Positions 48,182 to 57,723 are shown, counted from the stretch's first letter. The stretch is DNA of 64,000 nt from Eubacterium plexicaudatum ASF492 (GCF_000364225.2 NZ_AQFT02000001.1:3615501-3679500), one strand, 5' to 3'. The notes: generated from the sequence alone by a model not told the origin. Made by a program: numbers and translations.

Positions 48182-49025
48182 TTCCTCTCACCTCGTATCA
48201 TCATCATAATTAACTCATCAATGTTTCCTTTTTCGATCGTAATCTGCGGATAGTTTTCCATGTAAAACCGTTTCTGATCTGTCAGACAGCTTACACCAAA
48301 AGACTCCTTTTTATAACATAAAATATAAGTCTGATCTATCGTTTCATACTGCTGCTGCGTCATTTTCAGTACCGCGTATTCACTTAACAGCACGTCTGTT
48401 TCTTCATGTAAAATAATTTTTCCTTCGTCAATCATATACAGATCGTCACAAAATCCTTCCAGATCACCGGAGATATGCGAACTGATTAAAATCGAGCGTC
48501 CCTCCTTCTCCATATACTCCCGCAGCAGTTCCAGCAGTTCATCTCTGGCAATGACATCCAGTCCTGCTGTCGGCTCATCTAATATGAGCAGATCCGCATC
48601 ATGGGAAATGGCTGCCAGCACCTGGAGTTTTCGTTTCATTCCGGTCGAAAACTCTTTCATCTGTTTCTTCAACGGCAGCTGAAACCGCTCACATTGTTTC
48701 AGAAAGTCTTCCTTATTAAATGTCCGGTAAGTTGCCGCAAGCACTTCTGCGATATCTTTCACGGTCAGATAACCGCTGAATCCGGAATCTGCCAGAACGA
48801 CTCCGATCTTTTCTTTTCATGCTTTCCTATCGCATCTGACGTTTTTCCCATAATCCGTATCGTACCTGCGTCCGGATATATCAGCCCCAAAATCAGTTTA
48901 AAAGTCGTACTCTTCCCGGCACCGTTTTTTCCGATCAGCCCTGTAACACATCCTTTTTTCACTTCCAGTGAACATTCCAGCTCAAAATCTTCATAATGTT
49001 TGCGCACTTTGTCTAATTTCAACAT
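48178..49025 (-). CDS. ABC transporter ATP-binding protein
   Basis: A 282-residue ATPase with Walker [17 protein letters not shown], the ABC signature as [15 protein letters not shown], Walker [13 protein letters not shown], and the H-loop SSHISGD. The frame breaks at 48809-48812: one A is missing after HEKKK, and the next frame continues [14 protein letters not shown]. The C-terminal region (about 205-280) is a regulatory extension. ATG 49025 follows GGAGG and lies three bases after the GntR stop, so translation is likely coupled. It pairs with the ABC-2 permease. Confidence 0.9.
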
Positions 49026-49028
49026 CTT

Positions 49029-49400
49029 TTATTCCTCCAGTACAATCTGAAACAACATCGTGAGTTCTTCATCGCTCATTCCACAGCTCCTGCCTTTTCG
49101 GATGGCCATTTCCAAATCGGCTTCTATTTCTTTCTTTTTCTCCTCCAGCATAAGCGCCTGGTTCGCAAGTGTAACAAAACTGCCCTTTCCATGCACCGTC
49201 ACTACAAACCCTTCCTCTTCCAGCGCATCATATGCTTTTTTTACGGTCAGTGCACTGACTTTTATTTCTTTTGCTAGAGTACGAACCGATGGGAGCATTG
49301 TTTGTTCTTTCAATTCTCCATTCATGATTTTAGCCTTTATCTGTAACACAATCTGCTCATAGATGGGCTGCATGGAAGAATTGTTAATAATAATCCCCAT
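49029..49400 (-). CDS. GntR-family regulator (YtrA type)
   Basis: A 123-residue repressor with an N-terminal winged helix (MQPIYEQIVLQIKAKIMNGEL and LPSVRTLAKEIKVSALTVKKAYDALE, shown in parts) and a short helical tail, the length typical of the YtrA subfamily, which lacks a ligand domain. ATG 49400 follows AAGGAGGGAG; the open frame upstream to 49565 crosses the promoter and is not coding. It is the first gene of the operon with the ABC exporter. Inverted repeats overlapping its promoter suggest autoregulation. Confidence 0.9.
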   Translation of the reverse strand: MGIIINNSSMQPIYEQIVLQIKAKIMNGELKEQTMLPSVRTLAKEIKVSALTVKKAYDALEEEGFVVTVHGKGSFVTLANQALMLEEKKKEIEADLEMAIRKGRSCGMSDEELTMLFQIVLEE

Positions 49401-49421
49401 GAATCTCCCTCCTTCGTTGTA

Positions 49422-49487
49422 AACAGTATATAACAATATGTAACTGTTGTCAACTGTTTTATACTGTTTACTCAAAAAAACAGTATA
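49422..49487 (-). promoter_or_regulatory. Promoter and probable GntR operator of the ABC operon
   Basis: Minus-strand TTGACA (49448-49453) and TATACT (49425-49430) have a 17-base spacer. The half-sites AACAGTATA (49422-49430) and TATACTGTT (49460-49468) form an inverted repeat that brackets the promoter, with a third half-site ACAGTATA at 49480-49487. This arrangement would let the GntR dimer block polymerase. Confidence 0.65.
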
Positions 49488-49504
49488 AAAAACACCGGAA
49501 TTAC

Positions 49505-49534
49505 TGTAATATTTTAGCTGGTATCTGTGTCTAA
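49505..49534 (+). promoter_or_regulatory. Candidate ECF-type autoregulated promoter
   Basis: TGTAAT and TGTCTAA are 17 bases apart, 21 bases before the sigma factor start. This resembles the TGTAAC and CGTCTAA type of ECF promoters in clostridia, and no good sigma-A box is nearby. Confidence 0.35.
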
Positions 49535-49555
49535 TGATTGAAAGGAGGATAGAAT

Positions 49556-50056
49556 ATGTCATCAAATTGGAACGAAGAGCTGCTCAGTCGATGGATCAGC
49601 CAATATGGAGACAGCATACTGCGCATGTGCTATCTGTATCTGAAAGATTACCAGTTGGCAGAAGATGTCACACAGGAAACTTTTATACAGGCACACAAAA
49701 AATACGCTACATTTGAACACCGATCCAGTGAAAAGACATGGATGATACAGATTGCAATTAATCGCTGCAAAAACTGTATGCGAACCCGTTGGTTCAGACA
49801 GATCAGCTTTGATACACTTGTCGAAACAAAAGATGAAAATAATAATTATGATCAGCTTTTGGATAAAAACACTATTACTTTTGAAATTATGAAACTTCCT
49901 GTAAAATACAGAGATGTAATTTTACTGTATTATTATCAGGAGCTGACAGTCAAAGAAATTGCTTTTGTTTTAAAACAGAAAGAGTCTACCATACTTCAGC
50001 GGTTAAAACGTGCTAGAGAACAGTTGAAGCCACATTTACAGGAGGTATTATGGTAA
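49556..50056 (+). CDS. ECF-type RNA polymerase sigma factor
   Basis: A 166-residue sigma-70 family factor with regions 2 and 4 only. Region 2: LLSRWISQYGDSILRMCYLY and LAEDVTQETFIQAHKKY. Region 4: KLPVKYRDVILLYYYQEL and VKEIAFVLKQKESTILQRLKRAR (in parts). The start ATG 49556 has AAGGAGG seven bases upstream. Its last seven bases overlap the next gene, a membrane protein with the position and topology of an anti-sigma factor. It is divergent from the GntR operon. Confidence 0.93.
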   Translation: MSSNWNEELLSRWISQYGDSILRMCYLYLKDYQLAEDVTQETFIQAHKKYATFEHRSSEKTWMIQIAINRCKNCMRTRWFRQISFDTLVETKDENNNYDQLLDKNTITFEIMKLPVKYRDVILLYYYQELTVKEIAFVLKQKESTILQRLKRAREQLKPHLQEVLW

Positions 50057-50814
50057 ATATAAAAAATCAAATTGACTATGAACTGCGCAACCTAAAACTG
50101 TCGAAAGATTTCCAGCAAGCGATTATGCGCTGTTCTATAAAACCCAAAAGAAAAACAGCCTGGTATACCGTAGCCGCATTATTGTTCTGTATTATAGGTT
50201 CTACAACCGTATGGGCCGGATATGTTATTTATAACAGTATTCATGTAAATGAGAAGATGCTCCCACCCTTGCAGCCGATGGAAAAAAAATCAATTCAAAA
50301 GCTTTTGGTGGCGTCAAACGAATTTGGATATTATGCAAAGGACTATTCAGACTACCAGGAATTATGCGAGGCTCTTGGCATTTCATTGCTGCATTCTGAT
50401 TTTTCCAACGATAATCCATATATGCTAATCAGCAGAGAGACTGATAATTATCACTGGAACCAAATTTATTCAACAGCTTATATTATAGGGGATGTTACAA
50501 ATCTGTCAAAAATAAAATCAGGAACAGATTCTCACTATACATTTGATGCAGGTCAGGAATACGGCTCTCCGATTGATCTCGCAATTTTTATTATCTGCAG
50601 TGATGAACAGCTCACTGATTATAGTGTTGATTTTTTAGGTGATCTTGAACACGTGGAAACATATCATTCCAGTCAGGGTTATGTTGTCAATATCATTCAG
50701 GATACCATTCCAAAAGAGAATATGTATCCCGGATTTAAACCAAACTGTCGGGCAGTCTTAGTAGCTGATGGTATTCAATATAAATTAAGCGGGCATGTAA
50801 CAGTAGAAAAATGA
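50050..50814 (+). CDS. Probable membrane-bound anti-sigma factor
   Basis: A 254-residue protein with a 35-residue cytoplasmic N-terminus (MVNIKNQIDYELRNLKLSKD), one membrane helix near 39-57 (TVAALLFCIIGSTTVWAGYV), and an extracellular domain of about 190 residues without a known fold. The position (overlapping the ECF sigma gene by seven bases, AGGAGG inside the sigma gene) and topology indicate an anti-sigma factor that releases the sigma factor on an envelope signal. No zinc-binding HxxxCxxC motif is seen, so it is of a non-ZAS type. It ends at a strong terminator. Assignment rests mainly on context. Confidence 0.65.
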   Translation: MVNIKNQIDYELRNLKLSKDFQQAIMRCSIKPKRKTAWYTVAALLFCIIGSTTVWAGYVIYNSIHVNEKMLPPLQPMEKKSIQKLLVASNEFGYYAKDYSDYQELCEALGISLLHSDFSNDNPYMLISRETDNYHWNQIYSTAYIIGDVTNLSKIKSGTDSHYTFDAGQEYGSPIDLAIFIICSDEQLTDYSVDFLGDLEHVETYHSSQGYVVNIIQDTIPKENMYPGFKPNCRAVLVADGIQYKLSGHVTVEK

Positions 50815-50854
50815 AAGAAATTGTTGATTCTTTGCACTATTAATATAAAATTTT

Positions 50855-50887
50855 AATAGAGCAGCACTTGACAATTGCTGCTCTATT
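50855..50887 (+). terminator. Terminator of the sigma/anti-sigma operon
   Basis: Stem AATAGAGCAGC/GCTGCTCTATT with an 11-base loop, 40 bases after the stop. Confidence 0.8.
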
Positions 50888-50911
50888 AGTTTTAAATCGC
50901 AAAATTAGTAT

Positions 50912-51346
50912 TTATAAATTTATAATAGTTCCAGAGCCAACTAAGTACAAAGTATCATTCATATAATCATTATTAACAATAGTTACTTTATAACTTCCGC
51001 CTTCAGTCAGTCCTGAAATCGTTCCTGACTGTTTCCCACCAACAGCAAATTTCAGATTTCTTGAATATAAACCTATCAGTTGTACCGTATATTCATGACC
51101 ATCATACCCACTCTGACTATTTCCCCACATATCCTGAATTTAAGCACTAGATTCAACTTTTACAGAAGTACCTTTTACTGTAAATTTAGAAGATGACACT
51201 GAATATTTAATTTTAAACTCAAACTCTTTTGCAATATCAGAACGTCTTGTATGATCATTTGTAATCCATCTAAAATATTCACCTGTTTTAGGGTTTTCAT
51301 AATCCTCATACATATGAATAACTTTTGTCTTATTAGCAATTTTCAT
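50912..51346 (-). pseudogene. Remnant gene split by an in-frame stop
   Basis: Two open stretches lie in the same frame, separated by one TAA at 51140-51142: residues 1-68 (KVIHMYEDYENPKTGEYFRW, DIAKEFEFKIKYSV) and, after the stop, IQDMWGNSQSGYDGHEYTVQ to GSGTIINL. Read through, they give about 144 residues of a beta-rich, possibly extracellular protein. No single-base insertion at the stop repairs it, unlike the homopolymer breaks elsewhere, so a real nonsense mutation or a substitution is likely. No signal peptide or ribosome binding site precedes ATG 51346. It lies tail to tail with the sigma operon in AT-rich DNA. The function is unknown. Confidence 0.5.
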
Positions 51347-52199
51347 GTTGTAATCTATGATAATGATACTATTAAAATCACGACTTCAAAACATTTTGAA
51401 AACATATTTAATTTTCAATCTTATTTTCTTCAATTTAACAATACCATTACCAAAATGAATCAGCTCATAAATACCCCCCTTCGCAAAGAAACTACACTTC
51501 CCTTATTTATTAGACACTCAATCAAGCAAAAATATTACAATTATTTAAATAAATGTCGAGTTATCGTTTTTCATTATATGATTTTTTATCAGTTCCAATA
51601 TATCAAATGATATGTTCTGAATATCTGGCAGTATAACATAAAAAACACAAAAACATCATCTTCGTTCTCCCCAAACACTCCAGTTCATTACAGATATTCC
51701 AAGAAGTGGAAATCTCTATCTCCCAGATATTTTTCTGCCAGAATTGACAACAGGAGCTTCCCAGTTATACAAGCTTCTCCTATCTTTGTTGGAATACCAG
51801 TAACAGGAAAGAATTTCAGCTAAAGATATTTCTAAAAGAAAGGACATGACCACAATATATAGCCGTGCGTAAATACCGTTTTATCATTGCGCCTTATCTG
51901 CTTTTTGCTTTCTTAGTGTTTGGATGCAGGTCCTTTCCACAGCAATTTCCGTTTCTTACAGGAGCAGATCATTACTCAACCACCACCGACTTAAGCTGGC
52001 AGGTTCGTTGGGCTGTTAAAGCAGCCTAAAGATGTCTCTCCGTATAGTTCTCGTTTCCTCTTATGTATTTTATTCCATTCCAAAGTTATCAAACTTTCTT
52101 TTCTCAGCAGATACTAAATTTGACCCATTCAGGAAATATATGCCTAAAAACTTCAGGTGAGAGTGATTTATGATTTGGAAATTCTTTATGAAATGAAAA
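51347..52199. other. AT-rich region without intact genes, possible decayed sugar-uptake locus
   Basis: About 850 bases. Short plus-strand remnants are seen. Near 51690-51808 a 39-codon stretch ends SQLYKLLLSLLEYQ, faintly like the C-terminus of a LacI-type regulator. At 51865-52029 a 54-codon frame starts VRKYRFIIAPYLLFAFLVFG, like the first helix of a carbohydrate ABC permease. Neither is intact. The rest shows no recognisable feature. Confidence 0.35.
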
Positions 52200-52231
52200 G
52201 CGCTCCGAGCGATGGTATGCCCGGAGCACGT
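52200..52231 (-). terminator. Terminator of the polysaccharide deacetylase gene
   Basis: Stem GCTCCGAGC/GCCCGGAGC (one mismatch) with an eight-base loop, followed by TTTT on the minus strand. Confidence 0.65.
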
Positions 52232-52254
52232 TCTATATGGAATTGTGGGGCCGG

Positions 52255-53814
52255 TTAAGATTTTCGAAATTGGGTATATGCCTTATGCGCATCCAGTCCT
52301 CCGCGGTAAGCTGCCATCTCACTCACCGTAACCAACTGGTAACCCGCACTTTTTAAATGTTTCATAATCGCGTCCGCTGCCTGCACCGTTGGCTGATGAA
52401 GGTCATGCATCAGCACAATCGCACCATCATAGGCTTTCTGCTCCACGCATTGAATCGTAGCGGAAGTGCTCCTTGTCTTCCAGTCCAGCGTATCAATCGA
52501 CCACAGAATAACCGGCATTCCCGCTGCCGTAAACGTAGCTCCATGGTAACTGCCGTATGGAGGCCGCAGCAGTCTGACATCCGCGCCTGTCAGATCTTTT
52601 ACCGCCTGACCGGTTCTATTTACAACGGATTGTACCTGTACGTTGCTCAGGTTTTTTAAATTGCTGTGGTCATACGTGTGATTTCCGATCTCGCATCCCA
52701 TAGCCACAGCCCTCCGCAAACTGTCCGCATAACGCGTCACACTTGTCCCTACTACAAAAAATGTCGCATGTCCGTCATATCTGGAAAGCGCATCCAAAAC
52801 AACCGGTGTATAAGCAGACGGTCCGTCATCATACGTCAGTGCAATCATTTTTTATCTTTGTCAATTGCCATCTGGCTCATTGCCTGACTGTGTGCACCGC
52901 GTCCGCCGTTTGCATCTTCCGCGAACACTTTATACGTATAGATCGTTCCGCCATCGCGTCCGCGGTCCGTATACGTTGTTTTCGTACCTTTTACGCTACC
53001 GGCCGGCTCATATTTGCCCGTTGCGGTATTTTTACGCAAAATCGCATAACGATCCGCCCCTTTTACCGGTTTCCAATGCAAAACAAGATTTTTAGAACCG
53101 GATACATTCGAAATCTCTGTCAGAGACGCCTGTTCCAGAGAACGGCCGGCTACCTTTTTGCTGTCCGCGCGGCTGGCTCTGCCTTCGGAAAATACGGCAA
53201 GCTGGTAATAATAAACCTTCCCCGGAACACGTCCCTCATCTTTATAAACACGTTCCCCTTTTTTGCAGTATGAATCCGGTGAAAGCCGCTGTCTTTTTTC
53301 GTACTGCACAAAAGTACATATTCCTCCGCATTTTTACCTTGTTCCAGCTTAGTTTTATCGATCCATTCGGTTTGGAAGACGCCTTTAATACCGGCTTTTC
53401 CAGCTTCGGCGCTTGTTCGGGTTCCGTATTTTCATCCGGCACCAGCTCGTTATCATCCGGCACTTCCATTTCATCTTCCGGCACCGTTTTATCCGGTTCG
53501 GTCGCTTCATCTTCCGGCTCCACATTTTTATCCGGATTCTCCACGTCGTCTTCCGGTTCCACATTTTTATCCGATTCCGCCGCTTCGTCTTCCGCCTCTG
53601 CCACATCCGGTTTTATCGCTTCGTCTTCCGGCTTTGCCACATCCTCTTTTTCCGGTTCGGCCCTGGAATAATCCGTATCAATCCGTATAACGTCCGGTAC
53701 ACGATCCGATATGGTCCGTCCTGCTGCCTGAATTACATTTCCGGCAGATAAAGAACCTGAAATCACAACTGCCGCCATAATACATGCCATCATTTTAAAT
53801 CCATTGTTTTTCAT
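52255..53814 (-). CDS. Secreted polysaccharide deacetylase (NodB domain) with acidic repeat and two Fn3-like domains
   Basis: A 520-residue exported enzyme. Order: signal peptide (MMACIMAAVVISGSLSAG), a 100-residue acidic linker of PED/PDK-type repeats, two fibronectin-III-like domains (about 135-310) and a C-terminal NodB domain. The NodB domain has TYDDGPS, EIGNHTYDH with the metal-binding His pair, RPPYGSY and VLMHDLH. It would remove acetyl groups from peptidoglycan or another glycan outside the cell. The open frame breaks at 53331-53335, 53310-53313 and 52848-52853; one base added to each A/T run gives one continuous protein (KNAEEYVLFVQYEKRQ; DKDKKMIALTYDDG). It is not two or three genes. 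Confidence 0.85.
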
Positions 53815-53837
53815 TTGCCCAACTCCTTCCGAACGGT

Positions 53838-54228
53838 TTACTCTGCACTTACCAGTTCCAGAATCATCTTCTGCGCATCTTCATTATAATAAATATCCTC
53901 ATATTCCGTCCCATTCTTGCTTACACGCATTCCGATAAACAATCCGGCTGCCTCTCCCTGTGGCGTTACGTATTTCTTTCTCAGTCCGTTTGTCACTGCC
54001 TCACCCGCATATTTCTTTGCCTGCATTTGTCGAAAAATCTCCGCGCCGGAAATTTTTTTCACTGTCTGCGCATCCCGCAGTTCGTTCAGCTGTTCCGCAA
54101 GTTCCGCTGCCAGATATTTGTCCGCATAGGGAAACCGTTCCGTCTGTATTTTTGTAAGATAAAATCTGCTTTTTTCCCTTTTGCGGACGCAAAGCGCTGC
54201 TCTGACCGTGCCTGTGCCTCTATTTCAT
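53838..54228 (-). CDS. Small protein downstream of recQ (frame disrupted)
   Basis: About 130 residues if two missing bases are restored. The intact open part starts near 54062 (KKISGAEIFRQMQAKKYAG, GLFIGMRVSKNGTEYEDIYY, ILELVSAE). Upstream, KSRFYLTKIQTERFPYADKY continues into it in frame, and one A missing at 54170-54175 joins this to RSEQRFASAKGKK. A start ATG at 54228 would overlap the end of recQ and needs one more A near 54223; alternatively the whole segment is a C-terminal extension of RecQ. The G-(I/M)-x-x-R-x-S-x-x-G-x-x-Y pattern recalls appended domains I have seen near helicases and nucleases in Lachnospiraceae, but no function can be given. Confidence 0.5.
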
Positions 54229-56100
54229 TCGCCTCTCCAAATAATACTTTTCACGTCTCCCTGCAGTGAATTCGGCAACCGCAGCCAAAAACCGCTCGCC
54301 AAACCGTTCGTATTTATTTTCTCCCACTCCGGTAACCTGCATCATTTCCTGCTTTGTCAGCGGTGCTTTCACACACATATCCACAAGCGTTTTATCGGAA
54401 AATACAATGTAAGGCGGCACACTTTCTTCTCTTGCAATCTCGATCCGAAGCGCGCGCAGACGTTCAAACAGTTCCAGTCCTCTGGAATTTAAAATATCGG
54501 ATTTACGCATTTTGCCACTGCCGGACGAACGGACATCCGACGTTTTTTTCGCATCTGCCTTTACTCTTTTCAGAATTACCTGCCGCTCTCCTTTCAGCAC
54601 CGCATCCGCATCCCCTGACACTTTCAATATCGCATATTTGTCATTCGACGTTGCCAGCAGTCCTTCGGCCAGCATCTGCCGAATCATCATTTTAATCTCA
54701 TTTTCCCGCAGTTCTTTCAGACTTCCATAAGAAGCATAGTTAAAAACACCGTATTCCCGCAGCTTGGCACGACTCTCACCTGCAAGCATTCCTGCGGTTA
54801 CATTAATTCCATATCGCTGCCTGCATTCCCGTATACATGCAATAATTTTTACCGCTGCCTGTGTGATATCCGTCTCTTCGTATTCCCTGGCACAGTTCAG
54901 ACAATTTTCACAGCGGCCGGATCCCATTTCTCCAAAATAACGAAGAATATATTCTCGCAGACAGTCCGTCGTCGTACAATAATAGGTCATAGCCCGCAGA
55001 CGTTCTTCGTCCCGTTCCCGAATCTGTTCTATTTCTTCCCACGTACTTTCAGGATTTTGTTCTTTGTTTTCAATCAAAAAACGATTGACAACCACATCCT
55101 GCGCACTGTACAGCAGAATACATTCCGAGCGTTCTCCATCACGTCCCGCACGCCCTGCTTCCTGATAATAATTTTCCATACTCTGCGGCATATTGTAGTG
55201 AATCACGTAGCGGACATTGGACTTATCAATGCCCATGCCAAATGCATTTGTCGCTGCCATAACCGGACAGTTATCGTAAATAAAATCTTCCTGATTCTGT
55301 CTGCGCTCCTCAAGGCCAAGTCCCGCATGATATTTGGTTGCTGCAATGCCCTGCGCTCGCAGTCTGTCACAGACCTGATCTACGTTTTTTCTTGTCGCAC
55401 AGTAAATAATGCCGCTTTCTCCTCTGTGCTCCTGCACATACCGCATCAGATAGTCGTCCTTTTTACGGGGTGTTTCCACTGCAAAGTACAGATTTTTACG
55501 GTCAAAACCTGTTACAAGCACCTGTGGCCGTATCAGCCCAAGTACACATGCAATATCTTCTTTTACCTTCTCTGTCGCCGTGGCTGTAAACGCACTTAAA
55601 ATCGGCCGTTTCTCCAGTTTGCGGATAAACTGCACAATTTTCAAATAACTTGGCCTAAAATCCTGTCCCCATTGCGAAATACAATGCGCTTCATCTACGG
55701 TAAGCATTGCAATCTCCGCCTGACATGCAAACCGTAAAAATTCATAAGTTTCCAGCCTTTCCGGTGCAACGTAAATAATCTTATACTGTCCTGCTGCTGC
55801 CAGCCGCAACGCTTTGGAAATCTGCGATTCGCTTAACGAACTATTGATATAAGCGGCATGAACGCCCGCCTGATTGAGTGCCTGCACCTGATCTTTCATC
55901 AGGGAAATAAGCGGCGATATTACTAATGTAATGCCCGATAACAGCAGCGCCGGTACCTGATAGCAGATTGATTTGCCGGCTCCGGTCGGCATAATGCCAA
56001 GCACATCTCTGCCAGCCAGAATGCTGTCAATCAAAAGCTCCTGTCCCACCCTGAAATCAGAATACCCAAAATATTTCTTCAGTATACCGTATTTGTCCAT
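54220..56100 (-). CDS. recQ: ATP-dependent DNA helicase RecQ
   Basis: A 626-residue 3'-5' helicase. Helicase core: MPTGAGKSICYQ (Walker A, about residue 36-47), TVDEAHCISQWGQDFRPSY (motif II), FTATAT, YHAGL, and the motif VI equivalent QEAGRAGRDG. The RecQ-C zinc site is formed by CLREYILRYFGE and CENCLNC. A winged helix and an HRDC domain (about 520-600; TLVDMCVKAPLTKQEMMQV) follow. ATG 56100 has only a weak ribosome binding site. The downstream small gene overlaps or is fused. The gene works in recombination and fork repair. Confidence 0.95.
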   Translation of the reverse strand: MDKYGILKKYFGYSDFRVGQELLIDSILAGRDVLGIMPTGAGKSICYQVPALLLSGITLVISPLISLMKDQVQALNQAGVHAAYINSSLSESQISKALRLAAAGQYKIIYVAPERLETYEFLRFACQAEIAMLTVDEAHCISQWGQDFRPSYLKIVQFIRKLEKRPILSAFTATATEKVKEDIACVLGLIRPQVLVTGFDRKNLYFAVETPRKKDDYLMRYVQEHRGESGIIYCATRKNVDQVCDRLRAQGIAATKYHAGLGLEERRQNQEDFIYDNCPVMAATNAFGMGIDKSNVRYVIHYNMPQSMENYYQEAGRAGRDGERSECILLYSAQDVVVNRFLIENKEQNPESTWEEIEQIRERDEERLRAMTYYCTTTDCLREYILRYFGEMGSGRCENCLNCAREYEETDITQAAVKIIACIRECRQRYGINVTAGMLAGESRAKLREYGVFNYASYGSLKELRENEIKMMIRQMLAEGLLATSNDKYAILKVSGDADAVLKGERQVILKRVKADAKKTSDVRSSGSGKMRKSDILNSRGLELFERLRALRIEIAREESVPPYIVFSDKTLVDMCVKAPLTKQEMMQVTGVGENKYERFGERFLAAVAEFTAGRREKYYLERRMK

Positions 56101-56282
56101 AAATATATTGTTCCGACTCTAAAGCAGCCGTTTCCTGTTTTCTCCTGTTTTTATTTTTTCAAACACGCTCCGAAGCATGTCCGAATACCAATTACAATAT
56201 ATATAGTTTATCACAATACGAATGTGAAGTCTATCTATTTTCCAATATTTGAGATATTGCGGGAAATTTTTTAAAAAAACAG

Positions 56283-56311
56283 TTGCATAATCGGAATGAA
56301 TATGGTAATAT
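56283..56311 (+). promoter_or_regulatory. Promoter of tRNA-Leu
   Basis: TTGCAT and TAATAT with a 17-base spacer, ending 30 bases before the tRNA. The preceding 180 bases contain a half-hairpin related to the 20827 and 60544 elements (TTTTTCAAACACGCT at 56157-56171). Confidence 0.55.
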
Positions 56312-56341
56312 ACTTTTTGCAGGCAACAGGATAAAAAATAA

Positions 56342-56420
56342 GCCGCTGTGGCGGAATTGGCAGACGCATACGACTCAAAATCGTACGGGAAACCATATGG
56401 GTTCAAGTCCATCAGCGGCA
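56342..56420 (+). tRNA. tRNA-Leu (anticodon CAA)
   Basis: Acceptor GCCGCTG/CAGCGGC, D arm GGCGGAATTGGCAGACGC typical of tRNA-Leu, anticodon stem TACGA/TCGTA with loop CTCAAAA, and T loop GTTCAAG. The variable arm (CGGGAAACCATATGG region) is shorter than usual for class II, and the total is 79 bases. A missing base or two cannot be excluded. Confidence 0.88.
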
Positions 56421-56560
56421 TTTGTTTTATAGTCGAAACATCTGATTTTTTCAGAGTTTTGGCTTTTTTTATTATTTGCAGTTACGTTTTTATAATCCGT
56501 ACATGCGTGATGCACAGACTATAAAAACGCAAACCGCATGTTATGTTTCAAACACACGCT

Positions 56561-57723
56561 CTAAAATTTTAAAATTGTCCCGACCATATGGGAAGCCGTA
56601 TACGTTCCGGAACCGTAAATACCACGCCGCCAACCGGCATACTGTGCTTCCGGATCATAATACCGTCCGTTTATCCGCACCCACGCGTGGCGTGTATAAC
56701 CGTCTGCCGCCCTGTCTCTGGAACCACGCACCCGTCCGCATACGATATAAGGCTCATAACCGATTTCCTGTGCAAGCGCTGCAAACGCACAGGCGAATCC
56801 GTAACAGTTGCCGGAACCGGATGTAAGCATATCATAAGCTGTCTTTTTCTGCCAGCCGGATGCATTTAAGTCCGGATATTTAACCGCATAGCGGAATTTT
56901 CCTCCGACTATATAAGACCAGCATGCTTCCAGTTTCTGACTTTTCGACATTTTCGCATTTGTAATTGAGGCAATTGTCTGCATCGCTTTTATTTTCAGCC
57001 TGGAATATGTGTCATCTTTCGCTGCTCCTTTGCTGCCAAACGTAATCCCCTGATATGTCGTATTCTTTTTCACCTTACCTTTTTTGATGCATAATACAGT
57101 TTTTTTCCGATCAGATGCCAGCCGGACGACGCTTTTCCGTTTTTGTCCGCACAGTATATGCTGCTTCCGACCGTAATCAGGCTTACATCCTTTGACTCGG
57201 CAAGCCTTCCTTTCCCGTCAAAAATATAATACGTTCCGTTAATCTGCTGCAGTCCGGTCAGAACCTCGCCGGTGTTTTTGGAAAAATAATATCGTTTGCC
57301 GCCTATTTTCTGCCAGCCGGTCACCATACGACCACTGGAAATCGAAAAATAACGCTTTTCCCCCTCAACGGTCTGCCAACCGGTCCGCATCGCCCCTGTT
57401 TCCTCGGAAAAATAATACATGCCGTCTTCCAGCTCCTGGCATCCTGTCATCATCTCTCCGGTCTCAGGTTCAAAATAATAAGATTTCCCGTCGATCTCCT
57501 GCCAGCCCTGTGCCAACTGACCGCTTTCCGCTATGTAATAATATCTCCTGCCGTCTGTCTCCTGCCAGCCTGCCAAAATCTGCTCCGTCACTTCGTATGC
57601 CTGGTTTTCCGAAAACGTCTGCCATACCTGTGCATTTGTTATAACGGATGTCCGGATGCATAACATACCGGTAACCGCAAGCAGACACACAATCTGCTTC
57701 CCCATTTTATACTCTCTTCTCAT
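56561..57723 (-). CDS. Exported protein with cell-wall-binding repeats and transglutaminase-like domain
   Basis: A 387-residue secreted protein. A signal peptide (KQIVCLLAVTGMLCIRT) is followed by seven to eight choline-binding-like repeats of about 21 residues (GWQETDGRRYYYIAESGQLA, GWQTVEGEKRYFS and similar). The C-terminus is transglutaminase-like: Cys in GSGNCYGFACAFAAL, His in GYTRHAWVRI, and Asp in GRYYDPEAQY, a complete Cys-His-Asp triad. The open frame ends at 57070; one A missing in the run 57080-57085 joins GKKLYYASKK to GKVKKNTTYQG. It is the third gene after MBOAT and DHHW on the same strand, and a surface cross-linking or protease-like role is possible. Confidence 0.8.

Noticed and set aside
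49029..49565. Longer N-terminus of the GntR regulator
   Set aside because: The extra 55 codons cross the promoter and operator; the ATG at 49400 has a strong ribosome binding site.
52845..53309. Separate Fn3 gene next to a short deacetylase gene
   Set aside because: Frame correction at three A/T runs gives one continuous secreted protein.
56119..56421. 100-residue minus-strand open frame
   Set aside because: It overlaps the tRNA-Leu gene and its promoter and has no ribosome binding site.
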